Shown piece by piece: positions 1 through 6,297 of a stretch of DNA of 11,172 bases. The translations under genes and the position numbers were made by a program. Where the stretch lies: NCBI GenBank assembly GCA_013816685.1, contig JACDDX010000031.1:1-11172 (forward strand), written 5' to 3'. Numbering within the stretch: position 1 is the stretch's first letter; every line of letters starts with the position of its first letter. Source of the stretch: Gemmatimonadales bacterium. Its GTDB lineage: Bacteria > Gemmatimonadota > Gemmatimonadetes > Gemmatimonadales > GWC2-71-9. Under the pieces are notes generated by a model. It searched no databases and was not told where the DNA came from. It saw nothing but the letters and a program-made list of their open reading frames with translations.

Positions 1-2
1 CC

Positions 3-1079
3 AAGGACGATCTCGCCGCCCTCCGAGCGGCGGCGGCTGCGGCCGGCGGTGGCGCGACTCCCGCACCCGCCCCCGGCGACACCACGCCGCGCCCGCGCAC
101 CGAGTTCGTGGGTCGTCAGCGCAACGGATCCGCCCTCAACCCAGAAATCAGCGCCACCGGCGATATCCGCCTCGTCGCGCGAGAGGGGCGGCAGCGCGAC
201 AACGCGGTGGCGCGGGAGTTCGAGTTTGCGTTTCAGTCGACGCTGGATCCCTATTCCAATACCAAGATCTTCCTCACCTTCGAGGAGGAAGGGGTCGGGG
301 TCGAGGAAGGCTACGTCTACTGGACCGGTCTCCCCGGCCGGATCAGAGCGGACGTCGGCAAGTTCCGCCAGCAACTTGGCGACCTGAATCGCTGGCACCT
401 TCACGCCCTCCCCGAGACCGAGTATCCGCTGGTCTATCAGCGCTTCCTCGGCGAGGAAGGGCTCACCGGCGTCGGGCTTTCGCTGTCCACCGCGCTGCCG
501 GTCTCGCTCGCCGGCGGCACGCACGAGGTCTGGCTTCAGGGCACGACGGCGGAAAGCGACCCGCTCGTCGCCGGCGGGCACCAGCCCATGCTGCTGGGCC
601 GCATTCAGAATTTCTGGCAGTTGAGCCGGAGCACCTACGCGCAGCTCGGCCTCACCGGCGTCGGTGGCAATAACGACGATGCCGGAGTGCGGAGCCGGCT
701 CGCGGGCCTTGACGTCCGCTTCACCTGGCGGCCGCCCGAGGCGGGCACCCGTCGCGACGTCACGGTTCGCGCCGAGGGCTACCGCCTGCACGCTACCGAG
801 GCGGGCCTCACCACCAACCGCTACGGCACGTTCGTGGACCTGCAGGCGCGCACCAGCCGCCGCTGGGTCTTCGGCGCGCGCTACGATTGGGTCGAGGCTC
901 CTCGCGGACCCGCGAACACCGAGTGGCGCATAACGCCGAACGTCACCTGGTGGCAGAGTGAATTCGTCTATCTCCGGCTTGAGGCCGAACATCGCCGGAC
1001 CGATCTGGAGGGCAGCCACAATATCCTGACCGCGCAGGCCGTGTGGGCGATGGGCCCGCACCGGCATGAGACCTACTGA
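3..1079 (+). CDS. Putative outer-membrane beta-barrel protein (porin-like, metal-associated), 5' end missing
   Basis: The frame is open from the left window edge, so the gene is partial at its N-terminus; 358 residues are visible. The first visible part is an Ala-rich stretch (DDLAALRAAAAAA) and a Pro/Ala/Thr linker, followed by LNPEISATGDI. That motif recalls the NPxIS segment at the start of barrels annotated as zinc-regulated or phosphate-selective-type outer-membrane proteins. The remainder alternates polar and aromatic residues, as in beta strands (for example RRWVFGARYDWVEA, FVYLRLEAEHRR), and ends GPHRHETY, an aromatic C-terminus typical of outer-membrane barrels. The metal-uptake genes start 12 bases downstream, suggesting co-transcription and a role in moving metal across the outer membrane. 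The family call rests on remembered motifs; the substrate is inferred only from neighbours. An ATG or GTG inside the frame (GTG at 108) is not the real start, because sequence similar to the family begins upstream. Confidence 0.65.
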   Translation, partial: KDDLAALRAAAAAAGGGATPAPAPGDTTPRPRTEFVGRQRNGSALNPEISATGDIRLVAREGRQRDNAVAREFEFAFQSTLDPYSNTKIFLTFEEEGVGVEEGYVYWTGLPGRIRADVGKFRQQLGDLNRWHLHALPETEYPLVYQRFLGEEGLTGVGLSLSTALPVSLAGGTHEVWLQGTTAESDPLVAGGHQPMLLGRIQNFWQLSRSTYAQLGLTGVGGNNDDAGVRSRLAGLDVRFTWRPPEAGTRRDVTVRAEGYRLHATEAGLTTNRYGTFVDLQARTSRRWVFGARYDWVEAPRGPANTEWRITPNVTWWQSEFVYLRLEAEHRRTDLEGSHNILTAQAVWAMGPHRHETY

Positions 1080-1091
1080 GAGGATGATCCG

Positions 1092-2111
1092 ATGCTGATC
1101 GCCGCACTGGTATTTCTTGCCGGGGGGCCGACTGCCCCGCCGGTCCGGGTGGTGACGAGTCTGACCACCTACGGGGCCATCGCCCGTGAGATCGTGGGCG
1201 AGCGTGGCAGCGTCACGTCGATCGCCCAGGGCGACGAGGACCCCCACTTCGTGCAGCCCAAGCCCAGTTTCGTCGCCATTCTCCGCAATGCCGATGTGTT
1301 CGTCACCACCGGACTCGACCTGGAGCTGTGGGTGCCCGCGCTCATCGACCGCGCCAACAATCGCAAGGTGTCCGAGGGCGGGCCGGGCTACGTCACCGCG
1401 TACACCGGCATCCAGCTCCTCGAGATTCCCACCTCGCTCAGCCGCTCCGAGGGCGACATCCACCAGGACGGCAACCCGCACATCCACACCGACCCGCTCA
1501 ACGCGATCATCATCGCGCGGAACATTCTGACCGGGCTGCAGCGCGTGGCCTCGGCCGACGCGCAGTTCTTCGCCCAGCGGGAGCAGGACTTCGAGCGCCG
1601 GGTGCTCGAGGCCACCATGGGCGCCGAGCTGGTGCAGATCCTCACGCCGTCCACCGCCGCCAGCCTGCTCCAGAGCGACAAGCTCTCCGACTTCCTCGCC
1701 AAGCAGCAGTACCAGGGCAAGCCACTCGCGAACCGGCTGGGCGGATGGCTCAAGCAGGGCGAGGTATTCCGGGGTAGGGAGATCGCCTGCTACCACAAGG
1801 AGTGGGCGTACTTCAGCCATCGCTTCCAGGTGAGCTGCGCCGAGTACATCGAGGCCAAGCCCGGCATCCCGCCGACCCCCAGGCACGTGCAGGATGTCAT
1901 TGCGCTGATGAAGCAGCGGCACATCCCGGTGCTGTTCGCGTCCAACTACTTCGACCGGAACCAGATCCGTCAGGTGGCCGAGCGGACCGGTGCCCGGGCC
2001 GTGATCGTCCCCGAGAATACCAACGGTGCCCCTGGCGTCAACACCTATTTCGACCTGATGAACACCTGGATGAACGGCCTTACCGCCGCCTTCAAGTCGG
2101 GAGCCTCCTGA
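1092..2111 (+). CDS. ZnuA/TroA-type metal ABC transporter substrate-binding protein
   Basis: This 339-residue protein should capture Zn2+ or Mn2+ in the periplasm and pass it to the permease encoded next. It has the two-lobe cluster 9 binding-protein layout: VVTSLTTYGAIAREI near the N-terminus, DPHFVQPKPS with H52, GNPHIHTDP with H130, YHKEWAYFSHRF with H235, the family signature AKPGIPPTPRHV (255-266), and a C-terminal PGVNTYFDLMNTWM. Three histidines at the expected positions favour zinc over manganese. The long His/Asp-rich loop of classical ZnuA is absent; only a short DIHQDGNPHIH segment is present. The start is fixed by GAGAGG at 1078-1083 and by the preceding in-frame stop. The resulting signal peptide is short (MLIAALVFLAGGPTA), with no Lys/Arg n-region and no lipobox cysteine, which is unusual. 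The stop overlaps the permease ATG by one base. Confidence 0.88.
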   Translation: MLIAALVFLAGGPTAPPVRVVTSLTTYGAIAREIVGERGSVTSIAQGDEDPHFVQPKPSFVAILRNADVFVTTGLDLELWVPALIDRANNRKVSEGGPGYVTAYTGIQLLEIPTSLSRSEGDIHQDGNPHIHTDPLNAIIIARNILTGLQRVASADAQFFAQREQDFERRVLEATMGAELVQILTPSTAASLLQSDKLSDFLAKQQYQGKPLANRLGGWLKQGEVFRGREIACYHKEWAYFSHRFQVSCAEYIEAKPGIPPTPRHVQDVIALMKQRHIPVLFASNYFDRNQIRQVAERTGARAVIVPENTNGAPGVNTYFDLMNTWMNGLTAAFKSGAS

Positions 2112-2962
2112 TGGATCTGAGTCTGTTTCTGCCACCGCTGGTGGCCTGCCTCGTCATCGTGGCGATCCACTCCTACCTCGGCCTGCACGTCATCGCGCGC
2201 GAGGTGATCTTCGTGGATCTCTCGCTGGCCCAGATGGCGGCACTGGGCTCCACCGTCGCGGTGCTCGCCGGCAGCCAGCCTGACTCGACCGCCTCCTTTG
2301 CCTACGCCCTGGGGTTCACCTCGCTCGGCGCCGCCCTGTTCGCGCTCACCCGGACCGATCACCGGGGCCGCGTCCCCCACGAGGCGATCATCGGGATCGT
2401 GTACGTCGTCGCATCGGCGGCGGCGATCCTCGTCGCCGACCGCACCCCGCGCGGCGGCGAGGCGATCAAGGACATCCTCGTCGGCAGTCTGCTCTGGGTG
2501 ACCTGGCCGGTGATCGCCCGGCTGGCCGGCGTGTACGCCGTCATCGGGCTGTTCCACTGGATCATGCGCAAACGCTTTCTCACGATTTCGTTCCAGCCCG
2601 AGGTCGCGCTGGCCAACGGCTGGAGCATTCGCTGGTGGGATTTCCTGTTCTATCTCTCGTTCGGCATCGTGATCACCTTCTCGGTCCCGATCGCCGGCGT
2701 GCTGCTGGTCTTCTCGTTCCTCGTGGTCCCAGCGTCCATCGCCTTTCAGTTCACCCGGCGGCAGGGGGCGCTCGCCCTCATCGCGTGGCTCGCCGGCGCG
2801 GCCGCCTCCGCCGCGGGGCTCTGGGTCTCGTTCCATTACGACCTGCCGACGGGCCCAGTGGTCGTCTGCATGTTCGGCGTGCTGCTGCTCGTGGCCTTCC
2901 TGGTCCGCCGGCTCGCGGCACCCCGCGCCGCGGCAGTCGCTGCCGTCGGCGAAGTCGCATGA
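2111..2962 (+). CDS. Metal ABC transporter permease, ABC-3 (ZnuB/MntB/TroB) family
   Basis: This 283-residue hydrophobic protein has about eight predicted membrane segments and forms the inner-membrane channel of a zinc/manganese importer. Family marks include HVIAREVIFVDLSLAQMAALG (residues about 25-45), the loop HEAIIGIVYVVASAAAILV and, in the second half, FSVPIAGVLLVFSFLVVPAS, the usual conserved VG/GxLLVxxLLVxPA region. The ATG at 2111 overlaps the stop of the binding-protein gene in a TGATG junction, with GGGAG at 2099-2103 as ribosome binding site. The frame stays open upstream to 1802, but that part overlaps the binding-protein gene and lacks membrane character, so the start at 2111 is preferred. 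No ATPase subunit follows: the next gene is preceded by its own copper-type promoter. The ATPase must lie left of the window or elsewhere. Confidence 0.9.
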   Translation: MDLSLFLPPLVACLVIVAIHSYLGLHVIAREVIFVDLSLAQMAALGSTVAVLAGSQPDSTASFAYALGFTSLGAALFALTRTDHRGRVPHEAIIGIVYVVASAAAILVADRTPRGGEAIKDILVGSLLWVTWPVIARLAGVYAVIGLFHWIMRKRFLTISFQPEVALANGWSIRWWDFLFYLSFGIVITFSVPIAGVLLVFSFLVVPASIAFQFTRRQGALALIAWLAGAAASAAGLWVSFHYDLPTGPVVVCMFGVLLLVAFLVRRLAAPRAAAVAAVGEVA

Positions 2963-2972
2963 AGCGAGCGGC

Positions 2973-3001
2973 TTGACATACCCCACCCCCCTATGTAGAC
3001 T
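2973..3001 (+). promoter_or_regulatory. Sigma70-type promoter of the copZ-copA-csoR cluster
   Basis: A perfect -35 hexamer TTGACA lies at 2973-2978 and a -10-like TAGACT (4 of 6 matches to TATAAT) at 2996-3001, separated by exactly 17 bases. Transcription would start near 3007-3009, giving a leader of about 20 bases before the copZ GTG. The spacer is almost entirely a C-tract with an inverted repeat (see operator). A second transcript reading through from the metal-uptake genes is possible, since no terminator is visible between 2962 and the promoter. Confidence 0.75.
2976..2996 (+). promoter_or_regulatory. Candidate CsoR/RcnR-family operator in the copZ promoter spacer
   Basis: ACATA (2976-2980) and TATGT (2992-2996) form a perfect 5-bp inverted repeat around an 11-base tract holding ten C and one A (2981-2991), centred on 2986. 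Known operators of the CsoR/RcnR/FrmR family are a G/C tract flanked by short AT-rich inverted repeats; the RcnR site has the form TACT-G6-N-AGTA. The tract here is one-sided like RcnR sites rather than the C-tract/G-tract form of Bacillus CsoR sites. It fills the -35/-10 spacer, so a bound tetramer would block RNA polymerase. The csoR gene 2.9 kb downstream is the obvious cognate regulator; that link is inferred. Confidence 0.65.
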
Positions 3002-3017
3002 GGTCTCACTCACTCTC

Positions 3018-3026
3018 TAGGGGGAA
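3018..3026 (+). promoter_or_regulatory. Ribosome binding site supporting the GTG start of copZ
   Basis: The purine run AGGGGGAAG, just before position 3028, lies a few bases ahead of the GTG at 3030. It decides for the GTG start, because no ATG near the beginning of the frame gives a complete ferredoxin-like metal-binding domain; the next ATG encodes the Met of the MSCGHC motif itself. Confidence 0.6.
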
Positions 3027-3029
3027 GCC

Positions 3030-3236
3030 GTGAAGCAGGCGACACTACATATCGAAGGCATGAGCTGCGGACACTGCATCAACGCGGTCAATCAGGCACT
3101 CGGGACAGTGCCGGGCGTGCAGATCGACGCCGTCCGCATCGGCAGCGCGGACGTCCGCTACGATGAAGATTCAATCAGCCCGGCGCAGATCCAAGCGGCG
3201 GTCACGGGCGCCGGCTTCAAGGCGACGGCTGCCTGA
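3030..3236 (+). CDS. copZ: Copper chaperone CopZ (heavy-metal-associated domain protein)
   Basis: This 68-residue single HMA domain is the usual length for CopZ/Atx1-type chaperones. It binds Cu(I) through the two cysteines of GMSCGHC (C13 and C16) and delivers it to the P-type ATPase in the cytoplasm. The rest fits the beta-alpha-beta-beta-alpha-beta fold: CINAVNQALGTVPGVQIDAVRIGSADVRYD in the middle and IQAAVTGAGF near the end. Translation starts at GTG with a strong purine-rich ribosome binding site. It is the first gene after the copper-type promoter and is followed by the microprotein gene after 13 bases and then copA, so it is very probably co-transcribed with both. Mercury (MerP) is an alternative ligand for this fold, but the copA and csoR neighbours argue for copper. 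Confidence 0.92.
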   Translation: MKQATLHIEGMSCGHCINAVNQALGTVPGVQIDAVRIGSADVRYDEDSISPAQIQAAVTGAGFKATAA

Positions 3237-3249
3237 GGCGGGCGACAGC

Positions 3250-3384
3250 ATGACCACCTCTCAGCTTCTGGTCACCGCGGGCGGAGCCGCGGCCATCGTC
3301 TGGATCAACTACTACTTCTTTCTCGCCGGCCGCCGGCCCGCGGCACCCGCGGAGTCCGACTCCGGTGGCGCCCAGCAATCATGA
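3250..3384 (+). CDS. 44-residue single-pass membrane microprotein, resembling the anchor of a membrane cupredoxin
   Basis: The gene sits between copZ and copA and its stop overlaps the copA start (ATGA at 3381-3384), so it is probably translated and couples copA translation. The protein has one membrane helix (about residues 5-25: LLVTAGGAAAIVWINYYFFL), then AGRRP and a short Pro/Ser/Gly tail ending GGAQQS. From memory, membrane-anchored cupredoxin proteins in copper clusters often begin with the same pattern (short start, QLLVTxGG, helix, aromatic residues with FF, RR, then GGVQE leading into the copper-binding domain). Here the sequence stops where that domain would begin, and no cupredoxin remnant follows because copA starts at once. 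It is either a truncated cupredoxin gene or a retained accessory membrane peptide. No metal-binding Cys, Met cluster or His is visible. Confidence 0.7.
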   Translation: MTTSQLLVTAGGAAAIVWINYYFFLAGRRPAAPAESDSGGAQQS

Positions 3385-5768
3385 CCCTGGCCCCGCTCAC
3401 CCCAGCTACTCCCGCCGCCGACCAGACCGCCGCCACCGGCACCTCATCGGAATGCACGATCCCCGTCACCGGCATGACCTGCGCAGCCTGTAGCGGCCGG
3501 GTGCAGCGCACGCTCGAGCAGACGCCGGGCGTCCGGGCCGCCAACGTGAATCTGATGACCGGCTCGGCCACCATCGAGTACGACCCCGGCTCCACGTCGC
3601 CCGGCGCGCTGGTCGAAACGATCCGCGCCACCGGCTATGGCGCGGAGCTGCCGCCGGCCGAGGTGGATGGTGAGTCGCTGCTGGAATCGCAGGACCGGGC
3701 CCGGGCGGAGGAGACGCACGACCTGAAGCGGAAGTTCGGCGTCAGCATCGTGGCGGCGGTGCTCGCCATGATCGTGAGCATGCCGCTCGCCGAGGCGGTG
3801 CCGAGCGCGGTGCCCGATCCACTCATGCATCTGATGATGCCGGTCAACCGCGCCATCCGTGCGCTGGCACCCTGGACTGCCGGGGTATCGCCCGGCACCT
3901 GGCGTTACCTGCTCCTCGCGCTGACGCTGCCGGTGGTCGGCTGGGCGGGCCGGCACTTCTACACCCGCGCGTGGGCTGCCTTCCGGCACCACGGCGCGGA
4001 CATGAACACCCTCGTCGCGGTCGGCACCGGCTCGGCCTTTCTGTTCAGCCTTGCCATGACCGTCGCCGGCGACTGGTTCACCGCGCACGGCATCGTGCCG
4101 CTGGTCTACTACGAGGTGGTGATCTGGATCATCGGGCTGATCCTGCTTGGCAACCTTCTGGAATCCCGGGCGAAGGGGCAGACGGCCGGCGCCATCCGGC
4201 GGCTGATCGGCCTGCGGCCGGCCACGGCCCGCGTCACCCGCGACGGCCAGGAGGTCGAAATCCCGCTCAACGCATTGCGCCCGGGGGACGAGGTCGTCGT
4301 CCGGCCAGGCGAACGGATTCCGGCCGACGGCACCGTGCTCGACGGCACCAGCCACGTGGACGAGAGCATGCTGACCGGCGAGCCAGAGCCCGTCACCAAG
4401 GGACCGGGCGACGCGGTGATCGGCGCGACCTTCAATCGCAACGGCGCCTTCCATTTCCGGGTGACGCGAGTCGGCGCCGACACCGTGCTCTCCCAGATCA
4501 TCCGCCTGGTACAGCAGGCCCAGGGCTCGAAGGCGCCGATTCAGCGGCTTGCCGACCGCATCTCGGCGGTGTTCGTGCCGATCGTGCTGTCGCTTGCCGT
4601 GTTGACCTTCGTCCTCTGGTTCGACTTCGGACCCGAGCCGGCCGCACTCAGGGCGCTCGCCGCCGCGGTCACCGTGCTCATCATCGCCTGTCCCTGCGCG
4701 ATGGGATTGGCGGTGCCGACCGCGGTGATGGTCTCGACCGGCCGAGGAGCCGAGCTCGGCGTGCTGGTGAAGGGGGGCGAGGCGCTCGAGCGCGCGGCGC
4801 GCGTGGATACCGTCGTCTTCGACAAGACCGGCACGCTGACGGAAGGCCGGCCGGCGGTCGTCGAGGCAGTGACGGTCCCGGGCGGGCCCGTCCACGACGA
4901 CACCGAGCTGCTCGCCCTGGCGGCCGCGGTCGAGCGGCTGAGCGAACATCCGCTCGCCGAGGCGATCGTCGAAGCAGCGACGGAGCGCGGGGCGGTCGCC
5001 GACGAGGCCCGGGAATTCACGAGCCGGACCGGCCACGGCGTCGAAGCGCTGGTCGGCGGTCGTCGGGTGGCGGTAGGCAACCGGGCGCTGATGGAGGACA
5101 TGGGCGTGCACCCGGGCGCACTCACCGCTCAGGCCGACCAACTCGCGAGCGAGGGACGCACACCGATGTTCGTGGCGGTAGACGGCCGTGCGGCCGGGCT
5201 CATTGCTGTCGCGGACCCGGTGAAAGCATCTAGCGCCGGTGCCGTGGCGCGGCTCCGCCGGCTGGGAATCCTCACGGTCATGCTCACCGGCGACAACCGC
5301 CGCACCGCCGACCAGGTGGGCCGGGCGGTCGGCATCGACCGGGTCGTGGCCGAGGTGCTGCCCGACGGGAAGCTCGTGGAAATCCGGCGGCTTCAGGGCG
5401 AAGGGAGAGTTGTCGCAATGGTGGGCGACGGGCTGAACGACGCACCGGCACTCGCGCAGGCGGACGTCGGCATCGCGATCGGCACCGGCACCGACGTGGC
5501 CATCGATGCGGGCGCGATCACCCTCATGCGCGGCGACCCCATGGCGACGGTGGCCGCGCTCGCGCTCGCCCGACGAACCCTCGGCGTCATCCGGCAGAAT
5601 CTGTTCTGGGCCTTCGTCTACAACGGCATCGGGATTCCGATTGCGGCCGGGGTGCTCTACCCGGCGACCGGATTGCTGCTGACGCCGACGATGGCGGCCG
5701 CGGCGATGGCGATCAGCTCGGTGAGCGTCGTGACCAACAGTCTGCGGCTGAAAAGGTTTGCGGCGTGA
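3381..5768 (+). CDS. copA: Cu(I)-exporting P1B-type ATPase CopA
   Basis: This 795-residue inner-membrane pump exports Cu(I) from the cytoplasm using ATP. Domains in order: one N-terminal HMA domain with GMTCAAC (C34, C37); two leading membrane helices; helices around GWAGRHFYTRAWAAF; the actuator domain with TGE (332-334); the membrane copper site CPC (C437, C439); phosphorylation motif DKTGT with D481; nucleotide-binding SEHPLAEA with H523-P524; GDGLND (682-687); and two final helices. The last helices carry the copper-specific YN (in VYNGIGIP) and MxxSS (AMAISSVSVV) residues, which together with CPC define subgroup P1B-1. All catalytic residues are intact. The start overlaps the microprotein stop in an ATGA junction, with only a weak ribosome binding site, so translational coupling is likely. 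CopZ is the likely copper donor. Confidence 0.97.
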   Translation: MTLAPLTPATPAADQTAATGTSSECTIPVTGMTCAACSGRVQRTLEQTPGVRAANVNLMTGSATIEYDPGSTSPGALVETIRATGYGAELPPAEVDGESLLESQDRARAEETHDLKRKFGVSIVAAVLAMIVSMPLAEAVPSAVPDPLMHLMMPVNRAIRALAPWTAGVSPGTWRYLLLALTLPVVGWAGRHFYTRAWAAFRHHGADMNTLVAVGTGSAFLFSLAMTVAGDWFTAHGIVPLVYYEVVIWIIGLILLGNLLESRAKGQTAGAIRRLIGLRPATARVTRDGQEVEIPLNALRPGDEVVVRPGERIPADGTVLDGTSHVDESMLTGEPEPVTKGPGDAVIGATFNRNGAFHFRVTRVGADTVLSQIIRLVQQAQGSKAPIQRLADRISAVFVPIVLSLAVLTFVLWFDFGPEPAALRALAAAVTVLIIACPCAMGLAVPTAVMVSTGRGAELGVLVKGGEALERAARVDTVVFDKTGTLTEGRPAVVEAVTVPGGPVHDDTELLALAAAVERLSEHPLAEAIVEAATERGAVADEAREFTSRTGHGVEALVGGRRVAVGNRALMEDMGVHPGALTAQADQLASEGRTPMFVAVDGRAAGLIAVADPVKASSAGAVARLRRLGILTVMLTGDNRRTADQVGRAVGIDRVVAEVLPDGKLVEIRRLQGEGRVVAMVGDGLNDAPALAQADVGIAIGTGTDVAIDAGAITLMRGDPMATVAALALARRTLGVIRQNLFWAFVYNGIGIPIAAGVLYPATGLLLTPTMAAAAMAISSVSVVTNSLRLKRFAA

Positions 5769-5939
5769 TGATGGCCACGCTTGCTGTGACCCTTAGGGAG
5801 CGCAGCGACCGGAAGGGGCCGGAGCTCAGGGGTGAGACGAACGGCCTCGGCTGGAAGGGCAGTTCTGGCCCCTGTCGCTTTGATCCAGGGTGGCAACAGG
5901 AGGAAGCGAACTTCATGGAACCAAAGGCACGGAGACGCC
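5769..5939 (+). other. Structured spacer between copA and csoR with repeat-like sequence
   Basis: This 171-bp stretch holds no convincing gene and looks less GC-rich toward its right end than the coding DNA around it. It contains three successive stem-loops: 5781-5808; a nested one with outer stem 5815-5821/5842-5848 and inner CTCA-GGGG-TGAG at 5825-5836; and a short GGGC/GCCC at 5857-5871. The segment GGGAGCGCAGCGACCGGAAG resembles the widespread intergenic repeat form containing GAGCGCAGCGAAGGATC. The right end, CCAAAGGCACGGAGACGCC, resembles another common dispersed form (ACAAAGGCACGGAGACAC). Both resemblances are from memory. Its GGAG supplies the csoR ribosome binding site. The spacer may lower or uncouple csoR expression relative to copA. 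Confidence 0.5.
5781..5808 (+). terminator. Stem-loop 12 bases after copA, possible attenuator or mRNA-stability hairpin
   Basis: Bases 5781-5788 pair with 5801-5808 (eight pairs, two of them G-T), and an inner CCC (5790-5792) pairs with GGG (5796-5798) around a TTA loop. There is no T-run afterwards, so it is not a typical intrinsic terminator. Its place directly after the copA stop fits a 3' end-protecting or partially terminating hairpin ahead of csoR. Confidence 0.4.
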
Positions 5940-6281
5940 ATGTCGTCCGGTAGCGCAAGCTGCGCGTGCGGCACCCGGCCGGGCGACGGCACGCACGCGG
6001 TGGCCGTGGACCCCGACATCAAGCGCGCCGTGACCACGCGGCTCCGCCGTATCGAGGGTCAGGTGCGCGGGCTGCAGAAGATGGTGGATGAGGAGCGCTA
6101 CTGCGCCGACGTGCTGATGCAGGTGTCGTCGGTGCAGGAGGCGCTGCGGGGCGTGAGCCGGGCGCTGCTGCAGAATCACCTGAAGCATTGCGCCACCGCG
6201 GCGATCGGCTCCGGCGACGCCGCGCAGCGCGACGCGATGTACGACGAGTTGTTGGAGCTGATCTACAAGAGCGTGCGGTAA
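5940..6281 (+). CDS. csoR: Copper-sensing transcriptional repressor CsoR (DUF156 family)
   Basis: This 113-residue all-helical repressor should bind its operator without copper and leave it when Cu(I) binds. The helical core RLRRIEGQVRGLQKMVDEERYCADVLMQV carries C55; NHLKHC carries H80 and C84. The spacings C-25-H-4-C are the same as C36/H61/C65 of Mycobacterium tuberculosis CsoR, and the tyrosine before the first Cys (Y54) is kept too. This separates it from RcnR and FrmR relatives. The N-terminal extension contains SCACG (C8, C10) and then a disordered Gly/His stretch, an uncommon addition. The ATG at 5940 is chosen because GGAG lies five bases upstream; the frame stays open to 5832 but that part is non-conserved spacer. 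The gene ends 16 bases from the convergent transporter gene. Its target is probably the site at 2976-2996. Confidence 0.93.
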   Translation: MSSGSASCACGTRPGDGTHAVAVDPDIKRAVTTRLRRIEGQVRGLQKMVDEERYCADVLMQVSSVQEALRGVSRALLQNHLKHCATAAIGSGDAAQRDAMYDELLELIYKSVR

Positions 6282-6297
6282 GCGCTCGTCGTGCGCC

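Noticed and set aside
1802..2110. N-terminal extension of the permease
   Set aside because: It overlaps the end of the binding-protein gene, is charged and lacks hydrophobic helices; the ATG at 2111 has a ribosome binding site.
2045..3013. 322-residue minus-strand frame opposite the permease
   Set aside because: Highly charged low-complexity translation with no membrane or domain pattern; the plus strand encodes a clear ABC-3 permease.
3444..5141. 565-residue open frame on the minus strand opposite copA
   Set aside because: It lies antisense to an intact CopA with all catalytic motifs; the His/Arg/Asp-rich sequence is the usual shadow in high-GC DNA.
5765..5953. 62-residue plus-strand ORF between copA and csoR
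   Set aside because: It overlaps csoR, has no family pattern and consists of stem-loops and repeat-like sequence.
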